Assembly (NCBI RefSeq): GCF_013087515.1
Contig: NZ_JABFCN010000070.1
Location: forward strand, 124,001-188,000
Direction: 5' to 3'
From: Rhizobium sophorae
GTDB taxonomy: Bacteria; Pseudomonadota; Alphaproteobacteria; Rhizobiales; Rhizobiaceae
Length of the DNA: 64,000 bases
Positions within the stretch are counted from its first letter, which is position 1. Each line of letters opens with the position of its first letter. This document shows, in pieces, positions 53,460 through 62,392 of this stretch. Under the pieces are notes generated by a model. The model made no database searches and had not been told where the DNA came from. It worked only from the letters and a program-made list of their open reading frames with translations. The translations under genes and the position numbers were made by a program.

Positions 53460-54773
53460 TCACTTGGCACGGGAGCGATAGACGGTGTCGAGCCAGACTG
53501 CCACGACGAGGACGGTGCCGACGACGACGCTCTGCAGCGGCGTATCGACATGCGCCAGCACCATGCCCGACTGCAGCGACTGCATGACGAGCGCACCGAG
53601 CATGGCGCCGGCGATCGTGCCGGTGCCGCCTGCCAGCGACGTTCCGCCGATGACGGCGGCGGCGATGGTGTAGAGCTCGTCGAGCGTACCCTGCGAGTTC
53701 GTCGCGGCGTTGAGGCGGGCGGTGGAGATTGCCGCTGCAATGGCTGCGAGAATGCCCATCAGCGCGAAGATGCGCACGGTGACCCAGCGGGTCTTGATGC
53801 CGGCGAGCTCGGCTGCTTCGGGGTTGCCGCCGATCGCGAAGACATAGCGGCCGAAGCGCAGCCTTGTCGCGATGAAGGTCATGATGATGCCGACGACGAT
53901 GGCGATCAGCACCGGCACAGCGATGCCGTAGGGGATATCCAGGCCAGTTTCGGGCCAGGGAATATTGTTGGTCTCGGCATATTTCTTGGCGATGTTGATC
54001 GGCCAGTAATAGCTGTTGGCGATCCAGACAGCGCCGAGGATGAGAACGCAGCTCAGGATGGCGAGGAAATACTCAGCCCACATCGGCCGGCGCGGGAAAC
54101 CGAAGCGCCGGCGCTGCCGGCGTGAGCCGACGATGCTGGCGATGACGAAGAGGCAGGCGCAGATGCCGACGATCCAGCTCCAGGTGGCGCCGATCGAGCC
54201 TTCGGCGCCGCCGCCCATGATGCGGAAGGTCTGGTCCATCGGGGCAACCGTCTGGCCGCTGGTGACGAGCCAGGTGGCGCCGCGCCAGACGAGCAGGCCG
54301 CCGAGCGTGACGATGAAGGAGGGAACGTTGAGGAAGGCGATGATGATGCCCTGGAAGGCGCCGATCAGGCAGCCTGCCGCCAATCCGACCAGCAGCGTGA
54401 TCGCCCAGGTGAAGGGGCTGTCGAAGCCGATATATTCCGGCAGGATCTTGGCCTGCGTCACGCCCATGATCATGCCGCAGAGGCCGAGCACGGAACCGAC
54501 CGACAGGTCGATGTTGCGGGTGACGATGATCAGCACCATGCCCGTCGTCATGACGGCGATATCGGTCGTCTGGACCGAGAGGTTCCAGAGATTGCGCGGG
54601 GTCAGGAAGAGGCCGCCGGTGATGATGTGGAAACCGATCCAGATGATGATCAGCGCGCCGATCATGCCGAGCAGACGCGTGTCGATCTCGGTGGCGCGGA
54701 AGAAGCGGCTCACCGGGTTGGCTTCCGCCGCTCGCGGTCCGCCTGATGTTGTGGATTTTACCATTTCAGCCAT
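53460..54773 (-). CDS. xylH: Xylose-type ABC transporter permease
   Basis: A 437-residue multispanning protein of the BPD_transp_2 family. About ten helices, for example LGMIGALIIIWIGFHIITGG, VMTTGMVLIIVTRNIDLSVG and the conserved AAVIGGTSLAGGTGTIAG near the C-terminus. The length over 400 with an extra central loop matches XylH rather than RbsC. It forms the membrane channel for the sugar delivered by the binding protein encoded upstream. Confidence 0.85.
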   Translation of the reverse strand: MAEMVKSTTSGGPRAAEANPVSRFFRATEIDTRLLGMIGALIIIWIGFHIITGGLFLTPRNLWNLSVQTTDIAVMTTGMVLIIVTRNIDLSVGSVLGLCGMIMGVTQAKILPEYIGFDSPFTWAITLLVGLAAGCLIGAFQGIIIAFLNVPSFIVTLGGLLVWRGATWLVTSGQTVAPMDQTFRIMGGGAEGSIGATWSWIVGICACLFVIASIVGSRRQRRRFGFPRRPMWAEYFLAILSCVLILGAVWIANSYYWPINIAKKYAETNNIPWPETGLDIPYGIAVPVLIAIVVGIIMTFIATRLRFGRYVFAIGGNPEAAELAGIKTRWVTVRIFALMGILAAIAAAISTARLNAATNSQGTLDELYTIAAAVIGGTSLAGGTGTIAGAMLGALVMQSLQSGMVLAHVDTPLQSVVVGTVLVVAVWLDTVYRSRAK

Positions 54774-54981
54774 GGGTTTGCCGTTCCCCCACTTTGTTTG
54801 GACGGATGCGCCGGAGTGCCAGAGGCTGCCATCGGCGTCATGCGTTCGTTCTTCAACTCACCATCGCGATGCTTGCGGAAACCGGTCGCGTGGCGTCGCG
54901 ACACCCTTCCGGCAGGGAATGAAAACCCGCGATGGTGCGGCGAGGCAGAGAAAACTTCGTCGTTGGAGTTCTCATCCGCAT

Positions 54982-55015
54982 CCGGCGCCGCAGCGGTGTT
55001 CCGCTGCGGCGCCGG
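54982..55015 (-). terminator. 15-bp hairpin between xylF and xylH
   Basis: CCGGCGCCGCAGCGG / CCGCTGCGGCGCCGG with loop TGTT, 22 bp after the xylF stop. No U-run, so probably an mRNA-stabilising or attenuating hairpin that keeps the binding protein more abundant than the membrane parts. Confidence 0.65.
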
Positions 55016-55036
55016 CAATTTCAATTCAGCCCTGGC

Positions 55037-56077
55037 TTACTTGCAGGCAGCGACGCTGTCGGCTTTGACGCCCTGGCACGCTTCCGCCTTGGAGATCCAG
55101 CCGGCGTCGATGACGACGTTCAGATTGTCCTTGGTGATCGCAAGCGGCTTCAAGAAGACCGACTGCATTTCAACGCCCTTCGGGCCGCCCTTGAAAGCCT
55201 GGGCGCCGTCGATCTTGCTCATGTCCTTGCCGCCGGCGAGGTCGAGAGCGATTTCAGCGGCGCGCTGGCCGAGTTCGCGGCTGTCCTTCCAGACGGAAAC
55301 CGTCTGCGTGCCGAGAGCGATGCGGTTGAGGGCTGCCTTGTCGCCATCCTGGCCGGAAACCGGAACGGAGCCGGCGAGGCCCTGTGCGTCGAGAGCAGCG
55401 ATGGCGCCACCGGCGGTGCCGTCATTCGAGGCGACGACGGCGTCAACTTTGTTGTTGTTGGCGGTCAGGAACTGCTCCATGTTGCGCTGAGCGTTCTCCG
55501 GCAGCCAGCCGTCGGTATAGGCTTCGCCGACATTCTTGATCTTGCCGGCGTCGATGGCGGCCTTCAGCACTTCCTGTTGGCCCGAGAACAGGAAGTCGGC
55601 GTTCGGATCCGAAGACGAGCCCTTGATGAAGACGTAGTTGCCTTCCGGCTTGGCCTTGAAGACGCCTTCAGCCTGCAGGCGGCCGACTTCCTTGTTGTCG
55701 AAGGTGATGTAGAAGGCAGCCGGGTTTTCGATCAGGCGGTCGTAGCCGACGACCGGGATGCCTTCAGCGGCGGCCTTTTCGATAGCCGGGCCGATTGCGT
55801 CGGAATCCTGGGCGAGAATGATCAGCGCGTTGGCGCCCTGCGAGATCAGCGATTCGACGTCGGTAAGCTGCTTTGCGGCAGAAGACTGCGCGTCAGCGGA
55901 AATATACTTGGCGCCCTTGGCTTCGAGAGCCTTCTTGATGGCGGCTTCATCCGTCTTCCAGCGCTCTTCCTGGAAATTCGACCAGGAAACACCGACGACA
56001 AGATCGGCAGCCATGGCAGCGGTATGCACGGAAACGAGAATGGCCGCACCGGCCATCAATTTCAAAATAAACTTCAT
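55037..56077 (-). CDS. xylF: Xylose-type periplasmic sugar-binding protein
   Basis: A 346-residue exported binding protein. Signal peptide LKLMAGAAILVSVHTAAMAA; then VVGVSWSNFQEERWKTDEAA, GANALIILAQDSDAI, VVGYDRLIENPAAFYITFDN, YTDGWLPENAQRNMEQFLTA and VDAVVASNDGTAGGAIAAL, which follow E. coli XylF closely. It binds D-xylose or a related pentose in the periplasm and feeds XylH. GGGAGG precedes the ATG. A divergent ROK regulator lies 228 bp away. Confidence 0.88.
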   Translation of the reverse strand: MKFILKLMAGAAILVSVHTAAMAADLVVGVSWSNFQEERWKTDEAAIKKALEAKGAKYISADAQSSAAKQLTDVESLISQGANALIILAQDSDAIGPAIEKAAAEGIPVVGYDRLIENPAAFYITFDNKEVGRLQAEGVFKAKPEGNYVFIKGSSSDPNADFLFSGQQEVLKAAIDAGKIKNVGEAYTDGWLPENAQRNMEQFLTANNNKVDAVVASNDGTAGGAIAALDAQGLAGSVPVSGQDGDKAALNRIALGTQTVSVWKDSRELGQRAAEIALDLAGGKDMSKIDGAQAFKGGPKGVEMQSVFLKPLAITKDNLNVVIDAGWISKAEACQGVKADSVAACK

Positions 56078-56304
56078 AATGTCCTCCCGAGTGGATTGCG
56101 ACCGGCCCAGCCCATGCTTCCTCCGGCCACCGCGAAAAGCTGTCGAGAAAGGTTCGGATTTTTTTCTCGACAGTCGAGAAATTTAGTGTCAGAGATTTTT
56201 TCAACTGTCAACACTGCACTACCGGCTTAATTCGCTTGCGCAACAGCGGCCGGAGATGCAGTGGAAACCACGGGAAGAGCGAGCAGGAGGAGAGGGCGGC
56301 ATTC

Positions 56305-57555
56305 ATGCTGACCAAGTCGAGCACGGAGCTGGTCCGGCAGAGAAACAGCGTGCTCGTGCTGTCCGTGCTGCGCCGCCACGGTGCGCTCGCGCATACCGAA
56401 ATATCCGATTTCACCGGCCTTTCCTCGGCCACCATCTCGGCGATCACCACTGAGTTGGAAAAAGCCCAGATCATCGAAAAATCGGAACAGCAGCCGGCAA
56501 GCGGCCGCGGCCGGCCGCGTGTGCTGCTGCGCCAGCGGCGCGATTGCGGCTATCTCATCGTCGTCATCATTTCCTCGGATGCGGTGCAATATTCGCTGGT
56601 CGATTATGCCGGCAAGCTGATCGACCGCTTCAGCGAGGAACGTTCGCATGATCCCTCAGGCGCCGTCCGCTTCGTCGCGGGAGTGCGGGCCGGGCTTTCG
56701 CGCATTCTCGATCGTTCAAAAATTTCGCAGGAAAAGGTGCTGCTGATCTCGATCAGCAGCAAGGGGCTGGTCAATTCCACCGAGCCGGTTCTCGTCTGGT
56801 CGCCGATCTTCGGCAGCGAGCAGATCGATTTTGAATCAGCGCTCCGGCCGGAATGGCAGGCCAAGGTGATCCTCGACAACGAGACGCTGCTGGTCGCGGC
56901 AGCGCTCGGCGCGCGTGAAGAGATCGTGAAGGGCGCCGATTTCCGCGCGCTCGCAGCCCTTTCGCTCGGCCACAGCGTCGGGCTCGGAATCGTCAGGCGC
57001 GGGAACCAGACAGGCCAGGAGATATCGGCGCCCAATTTCGGGCACATGCTGCACATGGCCAATGGCGGGCTCTGCCGCTGCGGCACGCGCGGCTGCATCG
57101 AGGCCTATGCCGGTTTCTACGCGATCCTGCGCAGCGCCTTCGAGGTGCCGCTCGATACGATTCCGGCAAAGTTCGTGCCGGTGGCGGAGCTCGATAAGAT
57201 CGCCGCAAAGGCCCGCCAGGGCCATCGCGTTCCAGCATTCGCCTTTCGCCAGGCGGGGCTGGCGCTCGGCAACGGGTTATCGCGCATGCTGAGCCTGACG
57301 GAGCGCATGCCGATCGCCATCACCGGGCCGGGCACGCGCTATTACGACCTTCTTCGGCAAGGGATCGAAGAGGGTCTGGGGCAGTCGCATATCGTGCGCA
57401 TGGAAGGCATGCCCGAGATCAGGGTGGTGGCCGACGAGCAGATCCTCGTCTTCGAAGGACATCTGAACCGGGCGCTGTCGGTGATCGACGAGGATATCGT
57501 TCTGTCGGGTGTTCAGGGAATCCAGGCGTCGGCGACTATTCAGGAATCGGGTTGA
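56305..57555 (+). CDS. ROK-family transcriptional regulator (XylR/NagC type)
   Basis: A 416-residue ROK repressor. N-terminal winged helix (LSVLRRHGALAHTEISDFTG, SSATISAITTELEKAQIIEK), then the sugar-binding ROK domain with the zinc motif FGHMLHMANGGLCRCGTRGC then IEAYAG. It is divergent from xylF and probably represses the xylose genes until the sugar binds. AGGAGGAG precedes ATG 56305; the frame upstream to 56236 lies in the promoter region. Confidence 0.87.
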   Translation: MLTKSSTELVRQRNSVLVLSVLRRHGALAHTEISDFTGLSSATISAITTELEKAQIIEKSEQQPASGRGRPRVLLRQRRDCGYLIVVIISSDAVQYSLVDYAGKLIDRFSEERSHDPSGAVRFVAGVRAGLSRILDRSKISQEKVLLISISSKGLVNSTEPVLVWSPIFGSEQIDFESALRPEWQAKVILDNETLLVAAALGAREEIVKGADFRALAALSLGHSVGLGIVRRGNQTGQEISAPNFGHMLHMANGGLCRCGTRGCIEAYAGFYAILRSAFEVPLDTIPAKFVPVAELDKIAAKARQGHRVPAFAFRQAGLALGNGLSRMLSLTERMPIAITGPGTRYYDLLRQGIEEGLGQSHIVRMEGMPEIRVVADEQILVFEGHLNRALSVIDEDIVLSGVQGIQASATIQESG

Positions 57556-57629
57556 GGGTTTCTCTCAATCAAGCATGTGGCTTTGAAGGGCGTGCCGCGA
57601 CGCCCACAAAAAGATCCGCAAAACGCGAA

Positions 57630-57653
57630 ATGGCCGGGCAGCAGCCCGGCCAT
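57630..57653. terminator. Terminator between convergent ROK and inositol dehydrogenase genes
   Basis: ATGGCCGGGC / GCCCGGCCAT, 10-bp stem, loop AGCA. Placed between two convergent stops, so it can work in both directions. Confidence 0.75.
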
Positions 57654-57685
57654 CTCATGCATGGCTTCCGGTCGGGAGAGGGCCG

Positions 57686-58678
57686 TCAGCCGATCTTGAT
57701 AAGCTTGCCTTCCTTGACGGACTGGACCGCGGCATCGGCGAGTGCCAGCGCTGCGAGACCATCGGCGCCTGATGGAGAGATCTTGGTGCCCTTTTCGATC
57801 GCGGCGATGAAGCCGGCAATCTCGTTGGCATAGGCTTCGGTATAACGGGTCATGAAGAAATCATGCAGCGGCGGGCGGGTATAGCCATCGCCGTTTGCGA
57901 CCTCGATCGAAACAGGGCGCTGGTTTTCGGCCGAGACAAGGCCCTTGGAACCATGCACCTCGATGCGCTGGTCATAGCCGTAGGTGGCGCGGCGGGAGTT
58001 CGAGATGACGGCCTGCTTGCCGGATTTCGTCTGCAGGATCACCGAGACGCTGTCATAGTCGCCGGCTTCGCCGATCGCTTTGTCGACGAGCACGGCGGCG
58101 GTCGCCAGCACCGAGACCGGCTCCTCGCCGAGCAGGAAGCGGGCCATGTCGAAATCGTGGATCGTCATGTCGCGGAAGATGCCGCCCGAGCGCTTGATAT
58201 AGTCGACCGGCGGGGCGCCGGGATCGCGCGAGGTGATCGTCACCATCTCGACATCGCCGATCTTGCCTTCGTCGATGACTTTGCGCACGGCCATGAAATG
58301 CGGGTCGAAGCGGCGGTTGAAGCCGACCATCAGCTTGGCGCCGGTCTCTGCCACCACCTTGATGCAGCCCTTGACGCGGGCGACGTCGAGATCGATCGGC
58401 TTTTCGCAGAAGATCGCCTTGCCGGCGCGGGCGAAGCGCTCGATCAGGTCGGCATGGGTATCCGTCGGCGTGCAGATGACGACGGCGTCGATATCCTTGG
58501 CTGCCTCGATCGCCTCGATGGTGCGGACCTCGCAGCCATAGGCGGAGGCGATTGCTTCGGCAGCCTGCGGAAAGGCGTCTGCGACCGCGACGAGCGTCGC
58601 ATTGGCATCGCCGCTGACGGCTTTTGCATGGACCTTGCCGATGCGGCCGGCGCCGAGCAGACCAAATCTCACTGTCAT
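57686..58678 (-). CDS. iolG: Inositol 2-dehydrogenase
   Basis: A 330-residue Gfo/Idh/MocA oxidoreductase that converts myo-inositol to scyllo-inosose with NAD. NAD loop FGLLGAGRIGKVHAKAV, the EKPID motif (IFCEKPIDLDVA), and the catalytic Asp/His in FRDMTIHDFDMARFLLG. The pattern GFNRRFDPHF is typical of IolG/IdhA. It stands alone between the ROK gene and a repeat region. Confidence 0.88.
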   Translation of the reverse strand: MTVRFGLLGAGRIGKVHAKAVSGDANATLVAVADAFPQAAEAIASAYGCEVRTIEAIEAAKDIDAVVICTPTDTHADLIERFARAGKAIFCEKPIDLDVARVKGCIKVVAETGAKLMVGFNRRFDPHFMAVRKVIDEGKIGDVEMVTITSRDPGAPPVDYIKRSGGIFRDMTIHDFDMARFLLGEEPVSVLATAAVLVDKAIGEAGDYDSVSVILQTKSGKQAVISNSRRATYGYDQRIEVHGSKGLVSAENQRPVSIEVANGDGYTRPPLHDFFMTRYTEAYANEIAGFIAAIEKGTKISPSGADGLAALALADAAVQSVKEGKLIKIG

Positions 58679-58797
58679 TCTAACCTCCCTTGAATTCGGA
58701 ACAAATAAACCGAATTGCTAAAATTCTGGAATTTTCATTCCATCTTCTGTGGACCGCGTCAAGCCCGCGGATCTTTCACATTTGCAAGATTCGAACC

Positions 58798-58934
58798 AGA
58801 GCCCTTTCTGGTCGGATTGAAGTATTCTGCCGGAGCAGGTTTTGGCCTGAGCAGAGCCGATCGCCTCTGACCTGGCGGAAAGACGCCCGGCCTTTCAGCC
58901 AAGAGAATACTTTAATCTGACCAGGAAAAGCTCT
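58798..58934. repeat. Imperfect 31-bp inverted repeat, RIME-type rhizobial element
   Basis: Left arm 58798-58828 and right arm 58904-58934 pair with only about five mismatches (AGTATTCT inside, AGAGC outside). The 75-bp centre has further GC-rich self-complementarity. Size and form resemble the RIME family of Rhizobium intergenic palindromes. Confidence 0.65.
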
Positions 58935-58991
58935 AGAGACAATCGCGGCACGGGCCGAAGGCAGTGCGACAAATGCGACCGCGGGGCAGGA

Positions 58992-59273
58992 ATGCAACTC
59001 ATCGATCCGAACCATCCGGCATATCGTCATCTTTGGGTGCGAATTGCCATCGTCGCCGTCTGCTTAGGCTGGGCCGCGGTCGAGTTCACCACCGGCGATC
59101 CGTTCTGGGGCGTGCTCGCGGGCGGGGCGGGCGCCTATTCCTTCTATATATTGTTTTGGACCTTCAAGCCGCAGCCGCCGGAGACGGCGGCAGTCGTCAT
59201 ACCCGATGACGCGGACGGGGACGAGCCGGCAGCAGACGGAGAGAAGAAAGCCGAAGAGAAGAAGGCTGAATAA
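58992..59273 (+). CDS. Small two-helix membrane protein
   Basis: A 93-residue protein with two hydrophobic helices (IAIVAVCLGWAAVEF, VLAGGAGAYSFYILFW) and an acidic/lysine-rich tail (DGEKKAEEKKAE). AGGA abuts the ATG. Function unknown; it stands alone next to the RIME-type repeat. Confidence 0.65.
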   Translation: MQLIDPNHPAYRHLWVRIAIVAVCLGWAAVEFTTGDPFWGVLAGGAGAYSFYILFWTFKPQPPETAAVVIPDDADGDEPAADGEKKAEEKKAE

Positions 59274-59394
59274 TCGAAGCGTGCCGCGATCTTTCCGATG
59301 CGCGCCACGCTTGACGTCTTTGTTTGATACTATCGCAAAACCGACGCACGGCTTCGCGCGCCGCCAGCCCGATCCCCGGCGCATTCCCATCCTG

Positions 59395-60273
59395 TCAGAG
59401 TGACAGTTCCTTGGCTTGCGCGTCGATTTTTTCGCAGGCATCCCCGAATGGATCGCGCACCGGTACCAGCGGCGAAACACCGAGCAGGAGAAGCGCTTTC
59501 AAATGTGACCGGCCACCTCCCAGCAACGGCGCAAAGGATGTCATCACGATGCGGTCCTCACTATAGAGACGCTGGTACTCTGCAAAATTGCTGAAGTTCT
59601 CGTGATTGCTGTTCTTCAGATGGAAGGACTCGGCCGCAGCACCTTCGGCAAGGATAACTTCGTGCGTATCGAGCATGACGGCATAGTACTCGATCGATGC
59701 GTCGGCGGCGGGAGTGACCGATGCGATCGTCGTGCCGTTCACGAGGTCCTTCACCTGGATCAGAACGCCGTTCAGGTACAGCGCATGGCCAGGCGACAGA
59801 TAGAGATCCGCATGAGGTGTGTGCCCGTCCAGCGCGTGGCGGGAAACCCGGATCGGCACGACGTCCTTGTGCCAGCGCGCGCCGCTCTTCTTGAAGCTTT
59901 GGCGGCCGACCCACTTTACCGGACGGGTGTTACCATCAGGAAGGGCAACGCGATCGCCGATGCGCAGATCTTCGACGGGCTTCTCACCACAATCCGTGAG
60001 GATCGCCGTTCCCCGCAGGAAACATTGTGGGCCGCTTCCGCTGCCGCCACTGGAGCCACCACTTCCGCCTGAGCCACCGCTCCCGCCAGAGCCTCCGTGT
60101 CCACCGGAGCCGCCCCGTCCCCAAAGCCGTCCCAGCGCATTGGCGGGAGAGGTGGATATTGCTGCGGCCAAGGCTGCCACGCCGGCAATACGAGCACTGG
60201 CGGCGGCGGCTACGCCTAGAAAATGTCTGCGCGCAGTGTTGCGTGGCAGCTTCGGATCTTCCGTAGATGACAT
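59395..60273 (-). CDS. Tat-exported Hint (hedgehog/intein-like) domain protein
   Basis: A 292-residue protein. Residues about 10-45 (ARRHFLGVAAAASARIAGVA) look like a twin-arginine signal; a Gly/Ser repeat linker (GGSGGSGGSGGSS) follows. Then comes a Hint_2 domain: CFLRGTAILTDCGEKPVEDL, IGDRVALPDG, VKWVGRQSF, SPGHALYLNGVLIQVKDLVN and IEYYAVMLDTHEVILAEG. The initial Cys and the TH-type histidine of self-splicing domains are present in form. Hint domains can cut the chain before the Cys; here that would free the domain from the signal and linker. No C-extein-like part is seen. Confidence 0.8.
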   Translation of the reverse strand: MSSTEDPKLPRNTARRHFLGVAAAASARIAGVAALAAAISTSPANALGRLWGRGGSGGHGGSGGSGGSGGSGGSSGGSGSGPQCFLRGTAILTDCGEKPVEDLRIGDRVALPDGNTRPVKWVGRQSFKKSGARWHKDVVPIRVSRHALDGHTPHADLYLSPGHALYLNGVLIQVKDLVNGTTIASVTPAADASIEYYAVMLDTHEVILAEGAAAESFHLKNSNHENFSNFAEYQRLYSEDRIVMTSFAPLLGGGRSHLKALLLLGVSPLVPVRDPFGDACEKIDAQAKELSL

Positions 60274-60582
60274 GTGGGCGGTCTCCTGAAAACATTTACA
60301 CCGCCATATGTTACAATAGGTTGTATCGCATTCCATTCCGCTAAATAGCGTTACAACCTACCGAAAAGGGCGTAGGCATGGCCTATTGGGGTCCCGAAAT
60401 ACGCTGTTGCCGGTACCAAAAAGCGGAGGATTTATCTGCTACCCGAACGCGAAAGAATCAAACTGAGTACCATGGACACCGGTTGAATCGCAGGAAAAAC
60501 AGCCTATATGGAGTTCGCGAATCGAGCCGGAAACGGCGGCTCTTCCAAAGCCTCGGAACGTTTGCCTGCGTTCGAGAAAGCT

Positions 60583-61056
60583 TCATCTGTGCGGCAGGCG
60601 GCGCATCGCCTCGTCGATCAGCAGATTGGCGATCATCATGCGCCTGTTGGCATGGTCGCGGAAAGGTTCTGCGACGCTATCAGGATGATTGGCCTTGGCA
60701 AAGGCGCGCCGTTTCTCGTTCAGCGTCTGTTGGGTATCGGCGGCAATGATCGCCAGTTCCCCAGCGATCTCTTCCGGAGCGATGCGGGCGAGATGGTCTG
60801 GCATGACGGGCTCGGGTGGAGGCGCAGCCGCCGGTTCCTCCGCGACCGCGGCGGCGGGATCGAGATCGAGAATGTCGAAATAGGCCTGGCCGACGCGTTG
60901 TGAGGCGGCCGAGACACCTTCCATGACGTCGAAGGCAAGCCCGGTGCCGAGGCCGGGAACCCGGTGGGCCGCTGGCGCCTGTGCGTCCTCGTCCGTCCCG
61001 TCCTCCGCCTTCAGCCGCTCAAGGACTGATTGAAATACCGACTGTCCGAACAGCAT
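60583..61056 (-). CDS. Hypothetical protein with HPD-containing helical C-terminus
   Basis: A 157-residue protein: start MLFGQSVFQSVLERLKAEDG, a Pro/Ala-rich middle (AAVAEEPAAAPPPEPVMPDH) and a helical end (NEKRRAFAKANHPDSV, NRRMMIANLLIDEAM). The KANHPD segment recalls the HPD loop of J-domains, although a full J-domain is not evident. GGAAGGCGG precedes ATG 61056. Confidence 0.62.
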   Translation of the reverse strand: MLFGQSVFQSVLERLKAEDGTDEDAQAPAAHRVPGLGTGLAFDVMEGVSAASQRVGQAYFDILDLDPAAAVAEEPAAAPPPEPVMPDHLARIAPEEIAGELAIIAADTQQTLNEKRRAFAKANHPDSVAEPFRDHANRRMMIANLLIDEAMRRLPHR

Positions 61057-61117
61057 CCGCCTTCCTTTCGATGCGTACATTGAAGACGGACAAGATGGCG
61101 CCGGGCTTGCGGCCTCG

Positions 61118-62122
61118 TCAGCCGGCCTGCTTGTGGCTCTCCTCGAGGATGATGTCGTAGAGTAGCCTTGCACTCGGCGGCAGCGCCCGTTCCCTGGCGG
61201 TGATCATGCTGTAGGGCTTGACATTGATGTCGAAATCGATCGGCAGCATGCGCACATCAGAGGCATTCGAGCCCTGGCTGGCAAGGAACTGAGCGACATC
61301 GACGGCGACGGGAGCGATCGCATCGGTTTCGCAGATGATGGCGCAGGTCAAAAGCAGCGAGGAGGTGTTGACGATGTTTTCGGGCAACGCCACGCCGCGC
61401 GACAGGAATACGTCCTCGATCGTGCGGCGCAGCAGCGTGCCCGGCGGCTGGAACACCCAGTCGTAATCCCTGACGTCGGCGAGGCTGCTCGTCTTCTGCT
61501 TCATGAGCGGATGGCGGTTGCGCACGATCAGGCAGGCGCGCTCGATGCCGATCTCCTTCACCTCGAACAGGCGCGGATTGAGATCATCGGGAATGCGGCC
61601 GATGATGAAGTCATGGCGGGCGGCCAGCAGCTCGCGAGCAAGCACGTTGCTCGTCTCCACCTGGATGTTGATCTCAATGCCGGGATAGGCCTTGCGCACC
61701 TTGTTGATCGCCGGGACGACGAGGCTCATGGCCGGCGCCGTCACCGCGCCGATGAAGACCGAGCCGCCTTTGCCGCTTTTCAATTCACCGATCTCGCGGC
61801 TCGCCTCGCGAAGCTCCAGGAGGATCTTCCGAGCCCTTCGGGCAAGCGCTGCGCCGAAGGTCGTCAGCACCACGCCGCGGGCCACCCGCTCATAAAGCGA
61901 CGTCTTGGTGATCGATTCCATTTCGGACAACATCCGCGATGCGGCGGGCTGCGAAATGTTCAGAACCTCCGCCGCGGCGGAAATCTGTCCGCTATCTTCG
62001 ATTGCGACGATCATGCGCAGGTGATTCAGCTTAAGTCCTGCACGCAAAAGGCCGTCATCGCCGAAATTATCGCTGTGGATATCGACGTGATCCATCAAAA
62101 ACGGCTCAGAAACAATCGTCAT
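61118..62122 (-). CDS. gbpR: LysR-family regulator GbpR
   Basis: A 334-residue LysR regulator. Helix-turn-helix: MIVAIEDSGQISAAAEVLNI, SQPAASRMLSEME; effector domain: GGSVFIGAVTAPAMSLVVPA and LLAARHDFIIGRIPDDLNP. It is divergent from chvE, the arrangement of gbpR-chvE in Agrobacterium, where it controls the binding protein in response to galactose and arabinose. GAGGAGG precedes ATG 62122; the ATG at 62152 is less likely. Confidence 0.83.
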   Translation of the reverse strand: MTIVSEPFLMDHVDIHSDNFGDDGLLRAGLKLNHLRMIVAIEDSGQISAAAEVLNISQPAASRMLSEMESITKTSLYERVARGVVLTTFGAALARRARKILLELREASREIGELKSGKGGSVFIGAVTAPAMSLVVPAINKVRKAYPGIEINIQVETSNVLARELLAARHDFIIGRIPDDLNPRLFEVKEIGIERACLIVRNRHPLMKQKTSSLADVRDYDWVFQPPGTLLRRTIEDVFLSRGVALPENIVNTSSLLLTCAIICETDAIAPVAVDVAQFLASQGSNASDVRMLPIDFDINVKPYSMITARERALPPSARLLYDIILEESHKQAG

Positions 62123-62392
62123 GGTTGCAGCCTCCTCGCTGCGCTCCATCAAAAGTAATACTTTTTAACGATATACCAAAATTGTTATGCACGTTAGCAC
62201 TTATTCTATTTGACAGTTATAGGAATCCATACCAGTTTGCCGCCGTGTGCTGGTTGGCACTCAACACGTGTGAGATCGTGGAGGAGACCTACTTCGTTTC
62301 TCACCATCTGAAGTAACTATCCAATACGGAACCTGCCACAGTTTCGGGGCGGGCGATTTTTCGTCCGCTGCTTATTAACAAGGGAGAGAGAA

